A stretch of 64,000 nucleotides of DNA from Setomelanomma holmii (GCA_010015745.1 ML978266.1:38138-102137); one strand, 5' to 3'; positions 1-11,085 are shown, counted from the first letter of the stretch. The notes: generated by a model from the letters alone, not told the origin. Numbers and translations are program-made.

Positions 1-2
1 GA

Positions 3-362
3 CGTCATCTCCTGCGTCAGAACATAATCAATCTTGTCTTGCCTCAAAGGTACCGGAAGCGCATGACTCGGGGATGGGTGTTCTCTCTGGCATCGAATTA
101 CTATGGTGCTATAAAGGCCATGGATATCTTGGACAATTTGCCTAACCTGCAGAACGTCACGTACGAGATTGAGTGGGCTCCCAACGATGCTCCGGCTGTG
201 CTACTCCCACACATGAAGGAATCGATTCTACAAGAGTGCAGGAGAGTGACCATTGGAACGAGCGAGCTGACGGGTTGGGATGTGGAGTGTCGGATCAGAG
301 ACGAAGCAAGATGGAAAAATGAATGGAGCGGGACTGTGAGTCTAAGAAAAGTTCGAGACTGA
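3..362 (+). CDS. C-terminal part of an unrecognised protein, cut by the window edge
   Basis: The frame is open from the first bases of the window to a TGA at 360-362, so this is the 3' end of a gene that starts outside the window. No in-frame ATG near the edge is convincing. About 119 residues are visible, with an aliphatic and acidic pattern around DILDNLPNLQNVTYEIEW and a charged C-terminus ending SLRKVRD. The style resembles the C-terminal part of fungal proteins that follow an F-box-like or leucine-rich region, but no signature motif is present and I do not assign a function. It is convergent with the minus-strand gene ending at 462, about 100 bases away. Confidence 0.4.
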   Translation, partial: RHLLRQNIINLVLPQRYRKRMTRGWVFSLASNYYGAIKAMDILDNLPNLQNVTYEIEWAPNDAPAVLLPHMKESILQECRRVTIGTSELTGWDVECRIRDEARWKNEWSGTVSLRKVRD

Positions 363-461
363 GGCCAAATCGCTATGATACAAGCTGGCAACTGGAAGTA
401 TATACACTTTGGCTTAGCGACTTCCTAAGGACGTCAAGCATGTCGTGCATCTCAGCCAAGT

Positions 462-1718
462 TCAATGATTCCTTCGACGGACACCCACGCCTTCCCCTTC
501 GCCGCTGCAATGCGATTTTGAACTTCTCGTCTCAGCAAAGGCCTCCGTATAGGCTCGGCAGATCTTATCGCAAGGCGCATCTCGAACCGTAGCGGCGAAC
601 TGATGTGCTCCATACCACCTGGTCAGCTCGTTCACGAACAATTGCTTACCATCCTGCGCAATACCAATGTTCAGCCTTCCTCCAACATCAAGAGACTGGA
701 AGCCTCTCTCTCCAGACCTCCATAAACGACGATATACTTCAAGAGCAAAATTTCCCAGCATACTGTAGCTGATCATAGGACATTCTGAGAAATAATCTTC
801 CATGCCAATTATGACCGCGTTGAAATGCTTCCCAACTCCTCCTGGCATTTGCTTGTCGATCGAGAGGATAGGACCCCTCTTCGTATTAGTCCAACATGTG
901 CGAAGAACTGAAACAACATATGGCTCCCGCGAACCTCTACCATCCGGCCTTGTCGCAATGAAGACGCGAAACTCGCCGAAATTGATCAGCGACGGGACGA
1001 ACTCTTGGTGCATCCAGCGATAGTATTTCTCGATGTCCTCATCTCGGCCGACTATAGAGCTCGAGCACGCCGATATTCCTCTGCTGTTGGCTCTGACGAA
1101 ACTCACCTGATTTCCGCTGCAGCTGTGTGAGCGCTTCATCACGCTCTTTGCGCCTTTGGGAATGCAACAAACATTCCTTGTGCCCGGGAAGCATATCAAA
1201 GGGCGGTATGTTTTCATGTCAGCCGCGATGCGATCAAAAGCTTTCACATCGTAGATCTTGAAGTCCGCCCATATGATTTCGTCACGCGGCGGGAAGATCG
1301 AGCCACGAATGTGGCTCAGCGTATCGTATGCGACCATCCAGGTATGCGGATGGACGTCTAGATGCGCGTTCAGCCAGACCATTGCCTTTCTCTTTTCGAA
1401 TTCGCTCAAAGTTGACAAGTACTCCAGTGCTGTCTCTGGCGACGTGGCATAGTGAATTTGGAACGGATACTGGTGGCGAAGGATCTCGAGCAGGACAACG
1501 CCCTGATGCAAGGCTATGGGCAGCTTGGAGAAGCAAGCATAATCCTTGCCGAGCTGAATCTTCAGCCGCTTGACGTTGGCACTTTCGAACCACGGAGGGC
1601 AGTCGAGATCGGAGTTTGGGTGGTAGTGAATACTGGTCCCGTTGTTGTCCTGCACAGATCCGCAATTCTCGTCCAGAGCTACCCATACGATCAGCTGCGG
1701 TTCGGCGATTGAAGCCAT
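462..1718 (-). CDS. Unrecognised 418-aa protein, possibly ATP-grasp-like
   Basis: This is an uninterrupted frame from ATG at 1718 to TGA at 462. The open frame runs upstream of 1718 but only reaches a GTG, so the ATG giving MASIAEPQL is the best start. No intron is needed. The C-terminal third contains GEFRVFIATRPDG, later GGRLNIGIAQDGKQLFVNE and then LTRWYGAHQF. An acidic or amide residue followed by about ten residues and a V-N-E motif is reminiscent of the metal-binding end of ATP-grasp enzymes, but the glycine-rich ATP loop is not obvious, so this is only a hint. It could equally be an uncharacterised fungal family. It lies head-away from the HET gene ending at 2155, with about 435 bases between. 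Confidence 0.6.
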   Translation of the reverse strand: MASIAEPQLIVWVALDENCGSVQDNNGTSIHYHPNSDLDCPPWFESANVKRLKIQLGKDYACFSKLPIALHQGVVLLEILRHQYPFQIHYATSPETALEYLSTLSEFEKRKAMVWLNAHLDVHPHTWMVAYDTLSHIRGSIFPPRDEIIWADFKIYDVKAFDRIAADMKTYRPLICFPGTRNVCCIPKGAKSVMKRSHSCSGNQVSFVRANSRGISACSSSIVGRDEDIEKYYRWMHQEFVPSLINFGEFRVFIATRPDGRGSREPYVVSVLRTCWTNTKRGPILSIDKQMPGGVGKHFNAVIIGMEDYFSECPMISYSMLGNFALEVYRRLWRSGERGFQSLDVGGRLNIGIAQDGKQLFVNELTRWYGAHQFAATVRDAPCDKICRAYTEAFAETRSSKSHCSGEGEGVGVRRRNH

Positions 1719-2154
1719 GTAGTTGAGTATCGAGACGTATTGGATCAGGAGAATGTGCCCACTGTTCACGTTCTATGCTTTCTTATGGGGCGGGCGGTGC
1801 TAATGATTGTCCTGTTGTTTGCTTACTCCAAGACCATGCTCTTCCCGCGATATCTCGCACGTTCTATTATGTTTCTGCGACAATCGAGGTCGTGCAGATA
1901 CTGCGGGAGTCAAAGTGAAAGCAGCCAGATGAGCGCAAGTGGCTGTAAGGTGGTGTATCCGCTGTCACGTGTCCGTTGCCGGTAGATTATCCCTCAACAG
2001 AGCATTCGATGATCTGAAAGACCTCTCACGGGACATGGAAAGTCAGGAACGTGTTGCGCAAGCTTCATTGCGTCGTGAAACAGACTCAGTGGAAGCTTGC
2101 ATTATTGAGCTATCCAAGTTTCAATCTAGCTTTGCATGTGAAAACGCACAAGCT
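1719..2154. other. Intergenic stretch upstream of the 418-aa gene
   Basis: This holds the presumed promoter of the minus-strand gene starting at 1718 and the 3' flank of the HET gene ending at 2155. Only short chance frames are present and no repeat was seen. Confidence 0.4.
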
Positions 2155-3547
2155 CTACCATAGAATGCCACCTATCCTTCGTCCAGCACCTTTCTTTCCG
2201 TCGCCTTTCTTCGTCTCGCCTTTCTTCCCTTCGCTTTTCTTCCCATCGGCCTTCTTCGCATCGGCCTTCTTCGCATCCTGCTTCTGCTCGTGCTCAGAGA
2301 GGTGTTGAAACACCTTTATACACCACGTAAACCTCGGCATACCACTGACTTTCTCGAACAATGTCTCTAATCCAAGGATCGATGACTCTGAGAACATCTG
2401 CTTGGCGAGTACAAGAGAGATCTTGATGTATGCAGGCTTTCCTGAATCGTCCAAGGCGGGCGGTTTCTGAAGCCACCAGCGTCTTGCCAGTACTTGTATC
2501 GTATCGATGTAAACTTCACTTATCGACTTGCTATAGTCAATCGGAACTTGCTCTTCTTCTTTGACTATTCCGAGCAGGGCGTAGACCTTGTCTCGTGGAT
2601 CTTGACAGTCGTTGCGACAATATCTTTCGATGCATTGTTCTAGATGTCGACCCTTTCGGTTGTGGATGCTGTCCCACAACAAGAAGAGAGACGGGTTCTT
2701 AATGCGCGGATGGATGGTCGCCTGTCGTTTCTGGACGTGTTCCTGTAAGGTGGATAGATGCATGCCCCAGGTTTCGCGGCAATTTATGACAACACTGCGC
2801 GCGAGCAAGAGCTCTTGCACAATCCATAGGCGCTCGAAGTATCTGTTGCTCAAGATCGTTGCCAGAGCTTCAGACGACTTGCTTGTGAAATCGGCTTGGT
2901 CAAACGCTTTGGCAGCAGCTTCCGTCTCCTCGCTGTCTCCGAGCCATACTACCACATGAGCGGCTTTTTGGTAAATGGACCACATAAAGCGGACGACATA
3001 GCTGCGCTCATCGACGTCCGACTGATTTATACAGATCTGGTCCTGGCAATGCTCAGCAACCGTTGCGAAAGGGCGAGATATGTGTCTGGGTTCCTACAAT
3101 CCAAATATACGGGACCGTCTTGGAGTACGGATCGCTTCGAAACAATTCCAAATAGGTATAGAGACTGCTCGTAACCTCAAAAGATTGTCCGTCAAGCAGT
3201 ATACCAGATTTTCCGAAAGATTCGTCTCCCCATGCATATGATAAAGCGAGATAGTGCGGTTGACTGCCTAAGTCAAAGGTTTCGATGTGGCAAGATGGCA
3301 GATCCCAAAGATGGCCGAGTCGGCGAGCCGTGGGTCTGTCCGCCGCTGGATCGATTCTCAAGAGCCTGATCTGACGGGTGAACTGATCCAGCTTCTTATA
3401 TGCATAAAGAGATGCGCGTTCGTAAATACCCAGGTTATTCCGGTCTGGTAAAGGCCCAGTCCATTCTGGTCTCCTCATCCGGGGACTCGTTTTAGATGGT
3501 GTGTTCTGCGAGGGATTAGATGTGACGACGAAGCGGTGACCAGGCAT
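2155..3547 (-). CDS. HET-domain protein with a basic repeat tail (445 aa)
   Basis: The protein is in the HET family, whose members trigger cell death when genetically different hyphae fuse. Exon 1 is 3547-3098 (ATG at 3547), the intron is 3043-3097 (55 bases, donor GTAGGA, acceptor CCAG) and exon 2 is 3042-2155. Splicing restores the family motif WIDQICINQ across the junction in phase 0. Other HET features are YLALSYAWGDESFG upstream of the intron, then VVVWLGDSEE, RYFERLWIVQE and DPRDKVYALLGI downstream. The last 50 or so residues are a tandem low-complexity tract of units like DAKKA and EGKKG, strongly basic. The pseudogene at 42997-44379 is a relative with an acidic tail at the same place. 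At 445 aa it is short, essentially a HET domain plus tail with no recognisable effector domain. Confidence 0.85.
2187..2283 (-). repeat. 15-bp coding tandem repeat in the HET tail
   Basis: About six imperfect 15-base units of the form GAY-GSN-AAG-AAR-GSC encode the Lys-rich tail (DAKKA, DGKKS, EGKKG, DGKKG) of the HET gene at 2155-3547. Imperfect units at a protein end suggest copy-number change by slippage or recombination. Confidence 0.7.
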
Positions 3548-5030
3548 AATAGACCATTCCGAATGCGCTAGAAATGTAGCCTTGCTCTAGTTGCCGCTCT
3601 AGCAGAAGTGAGATTGCGAGGGTGATCTTCCCCGCAAAGCCCGGCAAGACACTACTTTGCAGTGAACTCGATGACTCAAGTAAAGATGGGTTTCCGAGCG
3701 GATTGAGACCAAATTTCATGGTGTACAGGTCGTGTCATGACGATGACCGATTATCTCGAGGAACTGCGGGGCTGAGTGCATCATCCCTGCAACTGCATGC
3801 AGGCCGGGTGGTGCATACACGAACAGCTACGAGATTTGAGGTCATGATCCGGATTTTTCCAGAAAGAAGAAATGGATTTTCGAAGACGAGCATAAACGTA
3901 TGTATGAGTCCTTTTCAAGCATTCATCTGTGGATGTCAAGTTCTGTCGGCAACGGCCCAGCCCAAGGTCGTTCGAGTGTGTCTGGTATATTCATCGTCCG
4001 GCGACGAATAAACGAGGCCCACGGTGCGCAACGTCTATAGCACATCGAGGGCACTTATTGTGTTTCAATGATAGAAGTTTATTGCTTCAGGTTTGTAGGT
4101 GTACCGGTAAGGCTGCGCAAGATGTTGGGCTCGCCTGGTGAATCTCGAGGCGCGGGGCAATATGACTTGCTCTACATGATAAGCGACGGGGCAGTCCCCG
4201 TACATGCTTATGCACAGCCACAAGACTTGGCGCATCTTTCCTAGAGATACCTTGAGGATGGTACTCCCACACTCCACGGGAAAGGACTCCACATGATGTT
4301 GTTGCAGGCAAAGAGCTACAAAGCTCGTGAAGCCAAACCTTGGAAGCGTTCAACAATGCTATTCCTAAACAGCCACACAACCCCCTTTAGCTTCTTTCCA
4401 CCACGTTCCCGTTACGAAGTACTTCCCAAACGCACTTTTTCCTTGTCTTCATCTTTTTGTCGGCTAGGGAGGATAAGCACTCCTCATATTGATTATGGAC
4501 TCGACAGCAGTGCGCAACAAGCTTGCCCCACTTTTCTGTTCCCCGGCGCGGCTTCCTCAATGCGCTCATGTCGGAACGCCAGGTTCCACCAGGAATATAT
4601 AACATTACCAAGGGAAGAAGGATGTGCGACCCGGATCCTTTTAGGCACGCTTTGTCCATAAAATGTAGGAGTCGGGACGCTGTGGGCTATTATCAGTGGA
4701 CGATGTCTACATGGGTCCTTGTCACCATGACGGGATTTGTCCGTCTCAACACGTCCGCTAGACAAGACTTAATTCTCCATTCCCTATATCTCGCTTTCTT
4801 CGGCCTCTCGGCAATATTGGTTTATCCCCTGACTCCACGATGCTTATTAAACTCATCGTTGGGTGTCACAATTCCGCTGCCTACCTGTGCATTGACTTGT
4901 CATCTGCCATGCAACACTTCAATACATAAAAGCCCTAGCGCATTGATAATCCAGCTCATATTTCTTGTCTGTCTCTGCGTCACACTGCTATATTACCTTC
5001 ACGGCTCAATCTCGTCGCTCAACTAGCACT
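3548..5030. other. Intergenic region without a supported gene
   Basis: About 1.5 kb lies between two divergent genes, the HET gene starting at 3547 and the reductase pseudogene starting at 5031. The longest frame, 4523-5026 plus, has no recognisable domain and runs into the reductase 5' flank. It has some hydrophobic stretches but codon use looks random. I treat the region as promoter DNA. Confidence 0.4.
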
Positions 5031-6399
5031 ATGATTTCAGCAAAGGGCCGAGTCCTTCTTAGTGGCGCCAATGGCTTTGTAGCCTCGCACATCGTTGAAG
5101 GCCTGATTGCTCAGAACTATCATAACGTTGGCACCGTACGCTCGAAGAAAAAGGCACAAGATATCTTTGCTCTCCATCCAGACTGGACACCACACATAAC
5201 GTGGGCCTACATCGCCGACATTGGAGCGTCGAGTGCATTCGACGAAACTTTCGAAGAAGTTGGGCACTTCGATTATGTGAATCACAATGCGTCACCAGTG
5301 GACTTCACAGTGTCCGATTTCAAGCGCGACATGATTGATCCGGCTATGAGAGGGTGCGTGAACAGTCGCACTTGAACGCAATGACAGCAGGCTAAGGACC
5401 ACGGTGTAACAGGACAACGTCGCTTCTGGAAGTGTCAGCCACGGTGATATACCGTAGCCCTCTAGTGTTCTGACCCAGGTTCTCATACCGTCTTCCCTCT
5501 CGCGCTAGTACGTTCTGGGCTTAGCACCCAGCTCACGCCTTCGTACATAGCTCGCTCCTTCCATAGAACCAATACAACACGGTTCACACATGTTCCATTC
5601 CTGGTCCTGTTGACAGGAAGCTGCACCGAAACTCGGTGGTCCAGGACTCAAACGCATTGTATTTTCGGGAAGCACAGCCAGCATCTCCGACTTCTTCCAT
5701 TCGGATGCCAAAGCGCGCGAACAACCATGGAACGAGGACGACTGGAACACAGTCACAGCCGACTATGCTGTCCAGAACAACAACGTCTTCGCTGCGTACA
5801 TGGCTTCCAAAACCATGGCCGAACGCGCTTGCGTGGGACTGGGTGACCTTTAGTGCACCAAGCTTCGATATCACGGTACTCAACCCATACGTGATTATGG
5901 GCCCAATGTTACACCTAGTCAAGGGCACCGAGGATATTCCCAGCACGGTCGCATTTCCAATCTGGAATTTCCTGAACGGGACATATGCGCAGATTGAGGA
6001 CCTGTTGTTTCCAGCATGGAATTTTGTAAGATTCCGAATAGCTCCGGAGCATAGCTATCATGCTAACATAACCAGGTCGATGTCCGTTATGTCGCACGCC
6101 CCCACATTCTGTACCTCACCACCGCTTCGGCCTCGAACAAACGCATTGCCTTGGTAAGCTGGCTTTCAACACCGCAGCTCGTCATCAATGCAATCCGTAA
6201 GAACTTCCCTGACCTTCGGGAGAGGGTTATCAAAGGCGAACCAGAGCAGCTTGTACCAGATGGCGTGGAACCAACCAATTGGGACACGTCGTGGAGCTTC
6301 GAGGTATTTGGACAGGATTGGGCGTATAAGAGCTTGGAAGAGACGGTTGTTGATACCGTGAGAGACTTGATAGCTCGTGAGAAGGAATGGTCTGCATGA
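5031..6399 (+). pseudogene. NAD(P)-dependent epimerase/reductase (Gre2/DFR-like), disrupted by a solo LTR and a frameshift
   Basis: The protein belongs to the extended short-chain dehydrogenase family (Gre2, dihydroflavonol-reductase type). ATG at 5031 gives a Rossmann start (RVLLSGANGFVASHIVEGL). Exon 1 ends at 5353, the intron is 5354-5412, and exon 2 starts with T-T-S-L-L-E-A. It is interrupted at 5433 by a 183-bp solo LTR with its target duplication, then resumes at 5621 with A-P-K-L-G-G-P-G-L-K-R-I-V-F-S-G-S. The Tyr-x-x-x-Lys type site is seen as YMASK. A second lesion, a frame change near 5830 after MAERA, moves the reading to WDWVTFSAPSFDITVLNP. A second intron is 6026-6075 (GTAAGA...CCAG). 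The last exon, starting VDVRYVARPHILYLTT, ends at 6399. The insertion adds 188 bases, not a multiple of three, so no functional enzyme is expected. Confidence 0.85.
5433..5615. mobile_element. Solo LTR, family A copy 1, inside the reductase exon
   Basis: This 183-bp element begins TGTCA and ends TGACA, with TG...CA ends typical of retrotransposon LTRs. It is flanked by a perfect 5-base duplication GGAAG (5428-5432 and 5616-5620). A second copy of equal length is at 60725-60907, with about 12 differences by eye. No internal retrotransposon coding region is present, so this is a solo LTR left by recombination, or a very short non-autonomous element. Confidence 0.9.
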
Positions 6400-6609
6400 T
6401 GGTGCCGTATTGTCGTCGAAGTCGAGATAATGCACCGGTAGACGAGAGTGGTCGGTCTAGAGAAAGATATGAAGCCAACAAAAATCATAGCGACGATGTA
6501 GATGATTGTTGACTTATTGTTTGGATGCAGGCGTAAAGAAGAAAAGCACATACAATATTCGTCACGTTTGACAGTGTTCTTCGCAGCCTCGTCGTTAGCG
6601 ACGTGATGA

Positions 6610-8996
6610 TCAAACCAGCACAATTTGTTGTGATATTCTCCGCTCGTCGTGCTTGCTTTGGCTAGGACTCTTGCGGGTAAAAAGCCCCAGCAGACGTTTC
6701 TTAGGCTGGTTTTGCTCTCCAACGTTTCTACCACACAATGCAAGCTCTCCTTGCATGCCTCCCATAATGTATGCATCTCCCACAAGAATGTGGGTGTCGC
6801 TGTCCTTCGCTGCTGCTCCTTCAGAGCGCCGTATCACGACCGGTGCCGGCACTCCAGCAAGCACAGCTATGCTATCACCTAGCTCAACGTGCATAGGAAC
6901 AAGTCCGAGGCGATGCTCCTTCCCAACTTTGGTCACGCAAAAGCATCTTCCCGTAGTATTGCCTCCGACGCTCTGTGTAAAGGCCCGATCCTCTTCCGGG
7001 AAAGCGCCAAAGGTGACATGGTGCTGGTCGTGATCTTCGATTTGCGAATACAGAAAGATCCGTCCAAAAAGCGTGCGGAAGAGTCGTAAATCGTTGAAGA
7101 CCTTGGCATTGGCCGGATCATTGCGGTTCAGAGACTTGATGTTTCTGGGCTGCAATGTCAGGATATGAAAGAGGTCCATGGTAAAATCCGAGGGAGGCTG
7201 CGAAAGATGGGCACTCAGCTCACTCATCACTGCCAGAATTGTTTCGAAGAGATCTTGCAGCCTCCCACCACTGGTTCCTAGCGGAGCATTCGAACTATGT
7301 GGAACGAATGCTGAGGTCTTGAATGTGATCGTGGAGTATACGTGCCCGGATAGGCTAAGCTGACCTTGATCATGTGATGTGAAACGAGGACTGGCCAAGC
7401 CTCGTGCGCCCCCAGTCTGGAAGCCCTTATCTAATGGAATGGTGGCACATTTTGAAGCAATGGTAGCGATAGACCAGTCCTGAACATTGTTAGCTGTCAC
7501 ATTCCATATGGCGTCCAGGCCTTTGCTCGACTTACTGGAACCCAACTAGGTAATTGTGTACCTGCGGGAGCCTGGCACGCCATACGCAAGATTTGTAAAA
7601 GGTAGCCTTTCTCGATCAGCCTCTTGGCAAAGCGTAAGAAGACATTGGCATGGGTAACAGAGGGCTGGTATTCGATAAGGTCGGTAAAGTCTGCGCCATC
7701 AGCTGCTAGACCCATGAGACCGTACACCTTGTCCCGAGGATCAGTCGCATCAAACAGGTTAGTATTGGCAAGTAGGTCGATGAGTTTGTGCTCAATTTTC
7801 TTCCCGACTCCATACAAATCATGCCGCAAAAAGACCCTTTCCATGGTCATACGCTCAAGTCCCATCCAGCCCAAGCTTGCCGCGCGAGCCAGTTCGGAAT
7901 TCTCCCCTCGCCCCAGGTAGTTTGCGTTCAGCAGTCTGCTCTTATGTTCGACAATCTGCATCACCATCATGATCACATCTGCTTTGATTTGCCCACTTCC
8001 AACATGGATATAAAGATCGCCTGCGAGAGCATACTCTTGTAGAATCCAGATGCGCCGAAAGTAGGGCGACGCAAAGAAGCGCCTCCATGCCCACCATGCA
8101 GGATCATCCTCGGCCGGTATATCATAGTCCTCGATGCATGTGCCGTTTGGTTGTAGTGGTAAGTTGCGGACTTCAAAGCCTGGTGCACTAGATTCCCCTC
8201 CAGCAACTTCTTCATATTTGTCGCCCTCAACTTGCTCAGCCACCAATTGCCGGGGTATGACTCCAGATTCAACAACCTCCCTGCATTTCTTGTCTGCTTG
8301 AAGGATCTCTCCGACGAGGGTATTGAAGGACTCAGTATCCTCCTGCGTCTGGGGCACAAAGGCGATAACTTGCTCCGCCTGGCGGTAGATACGTCTCATC
8401 AATGCGATTTGGGACTTCTTCTCATCCGGATCGGTTTGATTGATGCATATAGCGTCAATCCAGAATGTCCGAGCTTCATCTCGCTGCCGCAAGCATTTGA
8501 GGGCATCGAAGAGGTTCCTCGTCACCCAGAAGCTTGCACCATCCATGCTGATACATGCCGGATCGGCAACATCACCCCATACATATGAGAGGGCGTTGAA
8601 GCGTTGGAAAGGGTGCGTGTGGGTCTTCAGATCATCGTCGAAGTAGATATCGATGGTGAGCATGAACCGTCTTGGATCATTTCCGGCTCGTGGTCCTTTA
8701 GCCATGCCGAGGCACATGGATTCGATGGGACGGGGAATTTCTGGGTGAAGGGCATGGTCTTTGTCCAGATCACATGAGAACAAGAAACAGGAGATGTCAT
8801 CGTTGGCTGCACCAGGAGCAAGTACGAGTACCCGAATCGAGGTTGAAGATGGGAGCGCATCATAGACGTGGCTTTCTGGGCCGAGCATATCGTGCTGATG
8901 AGTGCAGGCAGATCGAGATGGCAAAAGCGTCGAAGCCTTATTTGATCGGTGATAGCTAGTGTTGCTGCCTCGGGAAGATGGTAGCAATGAGAACAT
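6610..8996 (-). CDS. HET-domain protein (776 aa)
   Basis: Exon 1 is 8996-7536 (ATG at 8996), the intron is 7480-7535 (56 bases, donor GTAAGT, branch GCTAAC, acceptor CAG) and exon 2 is 7479-6610. Splicing joins LPSWVP to DWSIATIAS, the conserved LPSWVPDWS stretch that follows HET domains. The HET domain spans roughly residues 125-450, with FNALSYVWGDV, FWIDAICINQTDPDEK, RRIWILQEYALA and DPRDKVYGLMGLA. The C-terminal part has no additional domain that I recognise. Near its end are a histidine-rich segment (DHDQHHVTF) and a Gly-Asp motif region (VELGDSIAVLAGVPAPVVIR) that HET proteins commonly share. The reading frame is complete, so this is probably a functional incompatibility or cell-death gene. 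The pogo transposon lies 26 bases upstream of its ATG and may have displaced its promoter. Confidence 0.88.
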
Positions 8997-9022
8997 GGTG
9001 GAGAATCTAAAATTAGCAGGTA

Positions 9023-9065
9023 CCGTGCGCTACCGCGTACCGACCACCTCCGCGTGCCGACCACC
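9023..9065 (+). repeat. Left terminal inverted repeat of the pogo element
   Basis: These 43 bases pair with 11121-11163. Inside are two tandem copies of a roughly 17-base unit (CCGCGTACCGACCACCT and CCGCGTGCCGACCACC), likely transposase binding sites. Confidence 0.85.
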
Positions 9066-9174
9066 AAAGCTACACTTGTCCACAGTAGAAAATGAAGCTC
9101 TCCTGCCACCCATAGTAGATATTATCACGAGAATTTTCGGTGGAGTAATAAAGTGATGCTTGCGATCAATCTGG

Positions 9175-11085
9175 CTACCAACTTCTAGTAGGTATCTGCA
9201 CGCTGCGGCCTTTTTTGGTGGTTTTGGTTGGGGGTGTGCGTGCAGGCTCACCACGTTCACCACCACCTTTAGCAAGTTGCGCCCAACGCGCTTTCTTTGC
9301 CTTTGGCCCAGCCTCTTGTGAGGCTGCTCTCTTGCCTCTTTGGGGCAATTGTAGAGATTTTTGGACGGTTGCAGCCTCTCTCTCCTGTTGTTTCTTGCGC
9401 TTTCCTTCAGCCCTTTGTGCAGCTAATCTTTCCTTCTCCCTCTCCCTCTCCACCTTAGCTGCCTCTTGCGCTACACGCCTTTCTCCTGCCTCTTTCTGCT
9501 TAAGCAAGGCAGCCTGAGCTCTGAGGTCCTTTATCTTAGCTTTTTAGAGTTTCTCCTCAAGTTCCTCTTGTGCTCTTACTCTCTCACGGAACTGAGCCTC
9601 TCTGAACTTTCTGGGAGACCAGAATTGAGCTCCTCCGTGGTACTCTTGACGCTGCTGAAGATCAAGAGTCTTACCCTTCTTCTGATGCTTCTTCTTAGTG
9701 TTGAGAGCGTGCAGGAGACCTTTGTTTTTGTGGACAAGAAGGTCGTTTTTTGTCTAGAGATGGTGGAGGGAAAGAGTGATCTTCTTTGCCTCCTTTTCTA
9801 TCCTATCTTTTACTGCCTTCTCTACAAGGTCTCTCATCTTTCTCCAGTCCTCTTCAGCGAGTATAGGCGAGCTTCCTGCCTCTCTATCTTGTTCTGGTGT
9901 CCTTAGGCGGAATCTTTGGAGTATGACGTCTCTCTCCATTAGCTATATACTAGTAGCTTCAAAGGACCTTAAGATAAGCCTCTAGTTAAAGGTAGAGGTC
10001 CAGGCCTTCCAGAACAATGGGAAGAAGTTGCCCTTATTAATTGGGATAAGCCCTTAGGTGAATTGAAGATGGGTAGTGAGCTCTTAGGTGTACGCTTCTG
10101 AGAGTGGCGCAAACAACACCACATCAAGTGGCTGAAGGCTGTGAGTTGAATGGGGAGGAAAGATAGCACGGAGGATCTTGTTCCTGTAGCAATACTCTAA
10201 GAAATCCTTAGTAACGTGACTTCTATAGCCATCTAAGATAAGGAGGCAGTAACTTGAGCGCGCTTTCTTCTTTGTATGACGGTCAAATACCTGCTTAAGC
10301 CAGGCTAAACCTACGTCGTTGTTCGTCCATCTAGAGGGAGATGAAGCGACAAAGACGTCGTGCTTGCCGACCTTAATATCCTCTACCTAGGATGACCGTA
10401 TATTACCGTTCTAGGCCTGGTAGATGAGACCAGGAGGAAGACTTGTTCCATTAGCGCAAGCACATGCCAGGACAGTTACCCACTCACGAGAGCCGTCTTG
10501 AAGTGAGTCTCTGACCTTTTTTGTCTCCTATAGGCTCTTAGAGAAGACCCTCTTTGTCCTTGAAGTGACCCCAATCATGAAGCCCTTCTCGTCCATATTG
10601 TACGTGTGGCAAGGCTCCACATTATACTGCTGCATCTTCTCATAGAGGAGATCAAATTAGAGGTTGTAGTTGTACTCTAAGTCAGCTCAGTGACGTACAG
10701 CGTCTATACCAGCCGCCCATTTGGAGGTGAGATAGTCCTTGTGTCTCTTCAAAAAGCGCCCCACCCACGTCTCTCCTACAGGCTGTTTAGCTATCTCAGA
10801 CGCAAAGCGTTGCGTCATGGCTCTGGTAGGTGGAAGCCCTCGACCTGTAAGGTCTTTGATATAATCTATAAGCTTTGCCTCTTGTTGTAGGCTGAGTTTT
10901 CTTTAGTTAACGTTTTTAGCTGCCATACTGTCCTGAACGCCCTTGCAACTTTGGGCTAGTGTAGTTCAGTTGACTTTAAAGATATCCGCACATTTCTTGT
11001 ACAAAAGTAGTTCTCTAGGGTCGTGCGATTTCATTGCTTCAACTGCCTTATCAATAGGTTCTATATTGGTAGAGATACTGCGTCT
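9175..11085 (-). pseudogene. Pogo/Fot1 transposase remnant with many nonsense codons
   Basis: Read on the minus strand without an intron, the protein follows the pogo layout. It has an N-terminal helix-turn-helix region (IDKAVEAMKSHDPRELL..., then TTLAQSCKGVQ), a CENPB-type segment (TRAMTQRFASEIA, TWVGRFLKRH), and a DDE domain with YNMDEKGFMIG (first Asp), LILDGYRSH (second Asp) and PPHSTHSLQPLD (third Asp). It ends in a basic coiled-coil C-terminus (9175-9507). At least ten stops interrupt it, and most are TAA or TAG where Gln would be expected (for example VN-stop-RKLSLQQ and EAYT-stop-EL), with a few TGA where Arg is expected. This is the C-to-T at CpA pattern of repeat-induced point mutation. 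It cannot make a transposase. Confidence 0.85.

Noticed and set aside
4523..5026. 167-codon open frame upstream of the reductase
   Set aside because: It has no recognisable motif, no splice-supported extension and unbiased composition. It overlaps the 5' flank of the gene at 5031.
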